Assembly: GCA_011045925.1 (NCBI GenBank)
Contig: DSBS01000073.1
Coordinates: 1-5,010, forward strand
Length of the DNA: 5,010 nt
Direction: 5' to 3'
Origin: Candidatus Woesearchaeota archaeon
Lineage (GTDB): Archaea; Nanobdellota; Nanobdellia; Woesearchaeales; JASKKU01
Shown here: piece by piece, positions 1 to 3,983 of the stretch
Layout of the letters: each line of letters begins with the position of its first letter
How positions within the stretch are numbered: the first letter of the stretch is position 1
Translations under genes and position numbers: made by a program
Notes under the pieces: model-generated
Seen by the model: only the letters and a program-made list of their open reading frames with translations
Told to the model about the DNA's origin: nothing
Database searches by the model: none

Positions 1-1016
1 ATATTATTAATCCCTCTTCCCCACGAATCAATAAAACCGCAAAAGTAAAATATTTTTGCTAGTAAAGGGTTTCTTTGTTTCGATTCATGTTCTTTAAACA
101 AATCTTCTATTTTTAAGCTCTTATCCAATTCACCAGGATTTGAAATAACTATACTGTCATCATAAATTTTTATATATGTGAAACTCTGGTCAAAATAATT
201 TCTATGTATTAATGCATTAATAACTGCTTCTCTTAATGCTTCTATTGGAATTTCCCATTTTTCTTTTCTATATAAGCCTTGAATTTTTGCAGATAATTTT
301 ATATGGGTTTTAATAAACAAAATTGTTTTTTCTAAACATTCAAACAAATTGCCCTGAATATCTTTCATGTCAATAAATTCTTCTTTAAGCTCATTTTTGA
401 ATGATGCACATCTTATTGTAGAATTATAAAAATACTTTTGAGTATCTTTTCCAAACAATAATACTGCTGCATTTGTTAATTTTTTTTGTATAATTAAACC
501 CAATTTATTTAATAATTCATACTTGTCTTCATTAAGAAAAGGCAATCTTTGAGATTGCTTAACATAATTTTTAAATTTATTTACCGTTTCCTCATCAATA
601 TCCTCTAAAACAGCATCTTCACAAGCCTGGTTATCCCATCTCAGCTTATCTTTATTTTTATTCAGAATAAAATTCTCCAGTTCTTTAGCACTCATTTGCC
701 TATCTTCGTCACTAACCCTGATATAAGCCCTGCCATAAGCGAAATATGGTGTTTCTCTTCCAGAAAAGCCTATTCTTACAATGCTTCCTTGCTTTTCAAT
801 TTTCGGGTAAATTTTTGGCTCAATATTATTAGCTATTGCCTGGGAAATATCACGCAGGGTTTTCTCATTTATGTCTTGCTTATGAACTCTCCCTGAATGG
901 TCTAGCCCGAAGATAAGCTCCCCTTTGCCATGCTTGTTTAAAACAGACACTATTGAGATCATCGCTTCTTTTATCTCAGACAAAGATTTTTTATACTCTT
1001 TCTTCTCGGTTTCCAT
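1..1016 (-). CDS. AlbA_2 (Schlafen-like) / RecG-like C-terminal domain protein, 3' end outside window
   Basis: I read 338 codons from the ATG at 1016-1014 down to the left edge without a stop, so the C-terminus is missing. Residues about 5-117 resemble the AlbA_2 (Schlafen AlbA) fold: E-Y-K-K-S-L near the start, then K-G-E-L-I-F-G-L-D-H-S-G (31-42) and G-R-A-Y-I-R-V (95-101). Residues about 255-336 resemble the ATP-binding GHKL-like C-terminal half of so-called RecG-like regulators: E-A-L-R-E-A-V-I-N-A-L-I-H-R-N-Y (259-274), N-P-G-E-L (293-297) and R-N-P-L-L-A-K...G-F-I-D-S-W-G-R-G-I (316-336). Family members are annotated as DNA-binding proteins, transcriptional regulators or ATP-dependent helicases, mostly without experimental proof; I infer nucleic-acid binding in the cytoplasm and no more. 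An in-frame TAG lies seven codons upstream with no other start between, which fixes the ATG. Base composition changes within the gene near position 600 (residue ~139). It is divergent from abrB. Family assignment is firm; function is not. Confidence 0.88.
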   Translation of the reverse strand, partial: METEKKEYKKSLSEIKEAMISIVSVLNKHGKGELIFGLDHSGRVHKQDINEKTLRDISQAIANNIEPKIYPKIEKQGSIVRIGFSGRETPYFAYGRAYIRVSDEDRQMSAKELENFILNKNKDKLRWDNQACEDAVLEDIDEETVNKFKNYVKQSQRLPFLNEDKYELLNKLGLIIQKKLTNAAVLLFGKDTQKYFYNSTIRCASFKNELKEEFIDMKDIQGNLFECLEKTILFIKTHIKLSAKIQGLYRKEKWEIPIEALREAVINALIHRNYFDQSFTYIKIYDDSIVISNPGELDKSLKIEDLFKEHESKQRNPLLAKIFYFCGFIDSWGRGINN

Positions 1017-1070
1017 ATCCTTTAATGCTCCCGGCTATACTGCCCAGTGCATTCCCAGGCGTGTTCTTTG

Positions 1071-1078
1071 TTTAAAAG
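1071..1078 (-). promoter_or_regulatory. Possible TATA box for the AlbA_2-like gene
   Basis: Read on the minus strand this is ggcttttaaa, an archaeal TATA-like element about 55 nt upstream of the ATG at 1016. A start site about 25 nt downstream would give a leader of roughly 30 nt ending in aaagg just before the ATG, a weak ribosome binding site. A second candidate (tata at 1035-1038, on the same strand) sits about 20 nt from the ATG. The sequence alone does not decide between them. Confidence 0.3.
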
Positions 1079-1093
1079 CCCTTCCAGGGGAAA

Positions 1094-1110
1094 CCTGAAG
1101 CCTTTTCAGG
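1094..1110. repeat. Short inverted repeat in the divergent intergenic region
   Basis: CCTGAA (1094-1099) and TTCAGG (1105-1110) are perfect inverted copies separated by five bases. They lie between the divergent AlbA_2-like and abrB genes, about 55 nt upstream of the abrB TATA box and just upstream of the candidate TATA box of the minus-strand gene. AbrB-type antitoxins commonly bind inverted repeats in their own promoter regions, so an operator is possible; a six-base repeat can also arise by chance. The rest of the 191-base gap (1017-1207) holds only the promoter elements listed here and a weak GCTT/AAGC pair at 1125-1136. Confidence 0.35.
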
Positions 1111-1162
1111 AATTTCAAAGAAACGCTTATTAAAGCAAGGCGCTGTATGCGAAAAGGGAAGA

Positions 1163-1170
1163 TTTTTATA
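1163..1170 (+). promoter_or_regulatory. TATA box of abrB-type antitoxin gene
   Basis: The sequence tttttata is centred about 41 nt before the ATG at 1208, with the purine-rich run gaaaagggaag before it as a possible BRE. With archaeal spacing (centre about 26 nt before the start site) transcription would begin near 1193, leaving a leader of about 15 nt that contains the Shine-Dalgarno sequence. Confidence 0.6.
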
Positions 1171-1193
1171 CCTTCTTACTTTTCTTACAAAGT

Positions 1194-1203
1194 GGAAGGT
1201 GGT
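1194..1203 (+). promoter_or_regulatory. Shine-Dalgarno site deciding the abrB start
   Basis: The run ggaaggtggt contains a good match to the archaeal AGGTG-type site and ends five bases before the ATG at 1208. A GTG at 1199 in the same frame would start the protein three codons earlier, but it lies inside this site, so ATG 1208 is the preferred start. Confidence 0.65.
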
Positions 1204-1207
1204 AAAA

Positions 1208-1456
1208 ATGCCGTTAATTGAGATAAAGAGCGCAAAAATAACAGATAAGGGCCAGATAGCCATTCCCAAGCACCTGAGGAAAGCCAGCGGGTTTAGGAAA
1301 GGCTCCAAGGTTGTTATCCTTACGTTTGAAGACCATATTGAGTTAAGGCCAATGTCACAGGTAAGCAGGAAAATGGCAACAGCATTAGCAAGCGAGAAGT
1401 CCCTGGCCAGGGACTGGAGCAGCAAAGAGGAGGATGAAGCGTGGAAAGGCTTGTAG
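1208..1456 (+). CDS. AbrB/MazE/SpoVT-family antitoxin (VapB-like)
   Basis: An 82-residue protein. Residues 4-50 form a swapped-hairpin AbrB DNA-binding domain: I-E-I-K-S-A-K-I-T-D-K-G-Q-I-A-I-P-K-H-L-R followed by F-R-K-G-S-K-V-V-I-L and I-E-L-R-P. The tail (about 61-82: A-S-E-K-S-L-A-R-D-W...E-E-D-E-A-W-K-G-L) is of the kind that in archaeal VapB antitoxins follows the DNA-binding domain and wraps the PIN-domain VapC toxin. Known members dimerise, neutralise their toxin and repress their own promoter. The tail is complete, yet no full toxin gene follows: only a 16-codon stub overlaps the 3' end (see 1441-1491). The gene is therefore an orphan antitoxin, possibly kept as a regulator or as protection against a related toxin elsewhere. 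ATG 1208 was chosen over GTG 1199 because of the Shine-Dalgarno position. The gene has its own TATA box at 1163-1170. Confidence 0.88.
   Translation: MPLIEIKSAKITDKGQIAIPKHLRKASGFRKGSKVVILTFEDHIELRPMSQVSRKMATALASEKSLARDWSSKEEDEAWKGL
1427..1433 (+). promoter_or_regulatory. Strong Shine-Dalgarno site inside the end of abrB
   Basis: The sequence gaggagg, within the last codons of the antitoxin, is followed after seven bases by GTG 1441 in a different frame. This is ideal spacing for translational coupling of a second gene. It supports the idea that a toxin gene once started here, though gag-gag-gat also simply encodes the acidic E-E-D of the antitoxin tail. Confidence 0.5.
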
Positions 1457-1491
1457 TTATTATGCCTTTTCAAAAATCAAAACCTATTTAA
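1441..1491 (+). pseudogene. Probable 5' stub of a deleted PIN-domain (VapC) toxin gene
   Basis: From GTG 1441, in the frame -1 relative to abrB and overlapping its last 16 bases, the reading is V-E-R-L-V-V-I-M-P-F-Q-K-S-K-P-I, then TAA at 1489-1491. The first six residues look like the opening beta strand of many archaeal PIN toxins, which typically run M-x-R-L-V-V-D-T-N; here the catalytic Asp and everything after are absent. A strong Shine-Dalgarno (1427-1433) precedes it and the overlap with the antitoxin is the usual arrangement of vapBC operons. I infer that a deletion or replacement removed the toxin just after codon 6 and joined the stub to the upstream region of the glycosyltransferase gene. 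Six residues are weak evidence; a chance reading frame in the overlap is the alternative. Confidence 0.5.
1485..1491 (+). promoter_or_regulatory. TATA box of the GT-C glycosyltransferase gene
   Basis: The element tatttaa, preceded by aaaatcaaaacc (possible BRE), is centred 26 nt before ATG 1514. This spacing predicts a transcript beginning at or next to the ATG, i.e. a leaderless mRNA, in line with the absence of any Shine-Dalgarno sequence (cctcacttgccc precedes the start). It overlaps the stop codon of the toxin stub. Confidence 0.55.
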
Positions 1492-1513
1492 CCAGAAACA
1501 TCCTCACTTGCCC

Positions 1514-2890
1514 ATGCTAAGAAAGGCCATCCTGCTGCTAATCCTGGTATACGGCTTCATCCTCAGGATAGCCCACCTGGGCTACCAGTCGATGTGGCTC
1601 GATGAGACAATCTCAGCAGCCGCAGCAAAAGGCATCCTCGAGCATGGCTATCCCCTGCTCCAGTCAGGCGCAGCATACACCAGGGCTTTGCTGTTCCACT
1701 ACGGCATGGCATTCTTCATCTGGATTTTCAGGGAAGATTTCGGCGCAAGGCTCATCTCAGTAATCTTCGGCGTCCTCACCATCTGGCTTGCATACATATT
1801 CGCAAAAAAATTTATAAAAACCACCTTCCCCAGGCTCGCCTTCCCCCTCCTCATCGCCCTCTCCACAGCCCAGATAATCTACTCCAGGCAGGCAAGGTTT
1901 TACCAGGCATTCCTGTTCTTCTACTTCCTCAGCTTCTACCTCTTTTACACTATTATAATAAAAAAAGAAGCCCTGTTCAGGAAGCAGTGGAAAAGCTACG
2001 CACTCCTCATAGCCTCATTAGCTTTCACAATGCACATTCACCTCATGGGCTACATCCTTATCCCCCTGTTTTTCATCATCTACCTGATGCACAACCTTGC
2101 CAGGAAAACACTCAGGAGCCCACTAACCTGGGCAGCAGCCATAGCCATAACAGCATTCTCAGCCTACCTTATCCTGAGGCTCAGCCCTACAGCAGAGATG
2201 ATAGCCCTCTACTCATTTAGGTACTACCGCGCATACTTCAGCCAGCTGGCCCTGCTCCTATTCGCACTGGCAGGCCTCATAATCTCGATTTACAAAAACC
2301 CAAAGCCTCACGCAAGCATCGCCCTTATCTCATTAACGCCCTTCCTAGGCCTGTTTTTCATAAGGGAATTCGCAACAAGGTATGCTTACTTCCTGACCTT
2401 CCCCCTCATGCTCTATGTTGCAGCCCTGTTCAAAGAGGCAAAGTTTAGGTACATCCTGCTGGCCGTGTTCATAGCTTTCATGGCACCCTCGGTTTTCACG
2501 CTCACCCCGTTCAGGGAAGCAGCATACGACCCAAGCATGCCCCTCGCAGACTACAAAGGCGCAGCAGCATTCCTAAGCACACTTGAAGAAGAATACCCTG
2601 TCGCAGTCACCTGGAGCCCAGCAGCAGCCTGGTACGGCTACCCCGCAGATTACCAGCTCAACTACTCACTCTCAGGCTTAGGCCACGGCTTCTGGAGGCC
2701 AGTAAACGGCAGGGAAAGGTTCGCCAACGCAATAGTCGTGAACAGCCAAGCCCAGCTCCCCGAAGAGTACATCCTCGTCATGGACGCCCAGGGAGCAAGA
2801 AAGCTCCCTGCTGGAAACTACAACTTCACCCCCTGCGAGACACTCTTCAAGTCATACGACATATCCGTAGCCCTGTGCAAAAGCCCATAG
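1514..2890 (+). CDS. GT-C family membrane glycosyltransferase (GT39/PMT_2, ArnT-like)
   Basis: A 458-residue, very hydrophobic protein with about nine to eleven membrane segments spread over residues 3-330 and a soluble, presumably extracytoplasmic, C-terminal part (about 335-458). The first outer loop carries W28-L-D30-E31-T, the acidic pair expected for catalysis and metal binding in GT-C enzymes. R-E-D-F-G-A-R-L-I-S-V-I-F-G (73-86) and S-R-Q-A-R-F-Y-Q (124-131) are further signatures of PMT_2/ArnT-like proteins, and F-A-T-R-Y-A-Y-F-L-T-F-P (286-297) fits a later conserved loop. Such enzymes take a sugar from a polyprenyl-phosphate carrier and transfer it outside the membrane to a lipid, glycan or protein; donor sugar and acceptor cannot be told from sequence. 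The C-terminal part has two cysteines (441, 455) that could pair. The start at ATG 1514 is preferred over TTG 1508 because of the TATA spacing. The GT2 gene follows after 35 bases and may supply its donor. Family is secure, substrate unknown. Confidence 0.88.
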   Translation: MLRKAILLLILVYGFILRIAHLGYQSMWLDETISAAAAKGILEHGYPLLQSGAAYTRALLFHYGMAFFIWIFREDFGARLISVIFGVLTIWLAYIFAKKFIKTTFPRLAFPLLIALSTAQIIYSRQARFYQAFLFFYFLSFYLFYTIIIKKEALFRKQWKSYALLIASLAFTMHIHLMGYILIPLFFIIYLMHNLARKTLRSPLTWAAAIAITAFSAYLILRLSPTAEMIALYSFRYYRAYFSQLALLLFALAGLIISIYKNPKPHASIALISLTPFLGLFFIREFATRYAYFLTFPLMLYVAALFKEAKFRYILLAVFIAFMAPSVFTLTPFREAAYDPSMPLADYKGAAAFLSTLEEEYPVAVTWSPAAAWYGYPADYQLNYSLSGLGHGFWRPVNGRERFANAIVVNSQAQLPEEYILVMDAQGARKLPAGNYNFTPCETLFKSYDISVALCKSP

Positions 2891-2895
2891 AAACC

Positions 2896-2906
2896 TTTTT
2901 ATAAAA
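2896..2906 (+). promoter_or_regulatory. TATA box of the GT2 gene
   Basis: The sequence tttttataaaa is a near-ideal archaeal TATA box lying in the 35-base gap after the GT-C gene. Its centre is about 25 nt before ATG 2926 and there is no Shine-Dalgarno sequence (gaattctgcccata precedes the start), so a leaderless transcript starting at the ATG is predicted. The gene can therefore be transcribed apart from its upstream neighbour, although read-through remains possible. Confidence 0.7.
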
Positions 2907-2925
2907 CAACCGAATTCTGCCCATA

Positions 2926-3882
2926 ATGGTTAAGTTCTCAGTAGTGGTCCCAGTCCACAACGAGCAGGGCAACATAATTCCCCTATACAGGGAAATCAAG
3001 GAAGCAATGAGCAAGCTCGGCACCTGGGAGATGATATTCGTAAACGACGGCTCCAGGGACAACTCTTTAAAAGACCTCCTCTCCATAAAAGAGCCCAATG
3101 TCCACGTAATCAACCTAAAGACAAACTACGGCCAGGCAGTAGCGCTGGACGCAGGCCTCAGGCACAGCAAAGGCGAGTTCGTGGTAACCCTTGATGGAGA
3201 TGGCCAGAACGACCCAAAAGATATTTCCAGGCTCTACAACAAGCTCATCGCAGAAAACCTTGACGTAGTCGCAGGCTGGCGCAAGAAAAGAAAAGACCCA
3301 ATGTGGATGCACTTCATAACACTCTGGGCAAGAATACTCAGGGGTTTCCTTGCCAAAGACAAAGTCCACGACTCAGGGTGCACCCTCAGGGTTTACAGGC
3401 ACGAGATCATAGAAGACCTCGAGCTAAGCGGCGAGATGCACAGGTACATCATAGCCATCCTCGGCTGGAAAGGCGCAAAAGTCGGCGAGCTCAAAGTAAG
3501 CCACAGGGCAAGAATCCGGGGCAAGACAAACTACACCTGGAAAAAATCTCTCAAAGGCACAGTCGACCTCATATACATCTGGTTCTGGAAAAAATACTCA
3601 GGCAGGCCCCTCCACCTTTTCGGCGTGCTCGGCCTTTTCATAACATTTCTCGGTTTCCTCTCAGCCATTTGGACAGCCTACCTAAAAATTGTTGTAGGCA
3701 CAAGCCTCTCAAACTCGGTCTGGTTCGTGATGTCCGGATTCCTCATCCTCGGCGGCATGCTTCTTTTCCTGTTCGGCATCATGTTTGACTTGTTGATAAG
3801 GACATACTACAACACATCAGCAGTTGAGAAAAGATACACAGTTCTCCACACATACACAGCAGGAAAGAAATCGCAGCGTTAA
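2926..3882 (+). CDS. GT2 polyprenyl-phosphate sugar synthase (DPM1/GtrB-like) with two C-terminal membrane helices
   Basis: A 318-residue protein. A GT-A catalytic domain spans residues 1-225: V-V-V-P-V-H-N-E (6-13), the nucleotide-binding N-D-G-S-R-D (40-45), the metal-binding D-G-D-G-Q-N-D-P (90-97), the region H-D-S-G-C-T-L-R-V-Y-R (148-158) with E-M-H-R-Y (170-174), and V-S-H-R-A-R-I-R-G-K-T-N-Y (191-203). These are the marks of dolichol-phosphate mannose/glucose synthases and bacterial GtrB/ArnC. Two hydrophobic helices follow (about 229-251 and 266-290), as in GtrB-type enzymes, with a short basic tail. The inferred reaction is transfer of a hexose from a nucleotide sugar to polyprenyl (dolichyl) phosphate on the cytoplasmic face. 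The GT-C enzyme encoded just upstream is the kind that consumes such a donor, and a sequon-rich surface protein follows. Length is typical and nothing appears missing. The sugar (Man, Glc, GlcNAc or other) cannot be read from sequence. Confidence 0.92.
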   Translation: MVKFSVVVPVHNEQGNIIPLYREIKEAMSKLGTWEMIFVNDGSRDNSLKDLLSIKEPNVHVINLKTNYGQAVALDAGLRHSKGEFVVTLDGDGQNDPKDISRLYNKLIAENLDVVAGWRKKRKDPMWMHFITLWARILRGFLAKDKVHDSGCTLRVYRHEIIEDLELSGEMHRYIIAILGWKGAKVGELKVSHRARIRGKTNYTWKKSLKGTVDLIYIWFWKKYSGRPLHLFGVLGLFITFLGFLSAIWTAYLKIVVGTSLSNSVWFVMSGFLILGGMLLFLFGIMFDLLIRTYYNTSAVEKRYTVLHTYTAGKKSQR

Positions 3883-3901
3883 CCACGCCAGAGTTAAGAA
3901 T

Positions 3902-3914
3902 TTATCGACGATAA
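3902..3914. promoter_or_regulatory. Perfect 6+1+6 palindrome upstream of the surface-protein promoter
   Basis: TTATCG-A-CGATAA is exactly symmetrical around one base and lies ten bases before the TATA box of the following gene; allowing one T/T mismatch the symmetry extends to AA/TT on each side (3899-3917). A one-base centre cannot form an RNA hairpin loop, so a binding site for a dimeric DNA-binding protein is more likely than a terminator. Its place upstream of the TATA/BRE would suit an activator. The bound protein is unknown. Confidence 0.45.
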
Positions 3915-3924
3915 TTTAGAAAAG

Positions 3925-3933
3925 TTTATAAAA
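3925..3933 (+). promoter_or_regulatory. TATA box of the surface-protein gene
   Basis: The element tttataaaa, preceded by agaaaag (possible BRE), is centred about 55 nt before ATG 3984. Transcription would start near 3955, giving a leader of about 30 nt. This differs from the two glycosyltransferase genes, which appear leaderless. Confidence 0.65.
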
Positions 3934-3970
3934 GAGTTCCTACCAGAAGAATATTAACAATAACGCATTT

Positions 3971-3975
3971 GGGGT
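3971..3975 (+). promoter_or_regulatory. Weak ribosome binding site of the surface-protein gene
   Basis: The run ggggt can pair with the ACCTC part of the archaeal 16S 3' end (one G-U pair) and ends eight bases before ATG 3984. The in-frame TAG at 3975-3977 excludes any start further upstream. Confidence 0.4.
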
Positions 3976-3983
3976 AGTTTTCC

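Noticed and set aside
696..896. 66-codon plus-strand open frame opposite the AlbA_2-like gene
   Set aside because: The minus strand here encodes the conserved AlbA_2 domain; the plus reading has no start signals or recognisable motifs.
1072..1473. 133-codon open frame on the minus strand across abrB
   Set aside because: It lies opposite a recognisable AbrB gene with its own promoter and ribosome binding site, and its translation shows no family resemblance.
1801..1820. TATA-like tttataaaaa inside the GT-C gene
   Set aside because: It encodes K-K-F-I-K-T between membrane segments and no start codon with gene-like reading follows at a suitable distance.
3303..3788. 161-codon open frame on the plus strand inside the GT2 gene, rich in Arg, Pro and His
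   Set aside because: It is an out-of-frame reading of the well-conserved GT2 sequence; the odd composition follows from the frame shift and there is no ribosome binding site.
3902..3914. Reading the palindrome after the GT2 gene as a terminator hairpin
   Set aside because: The centre is a single base, so an RNA hairpin would lose several pairs to form a loop, and no T-run follows directly.
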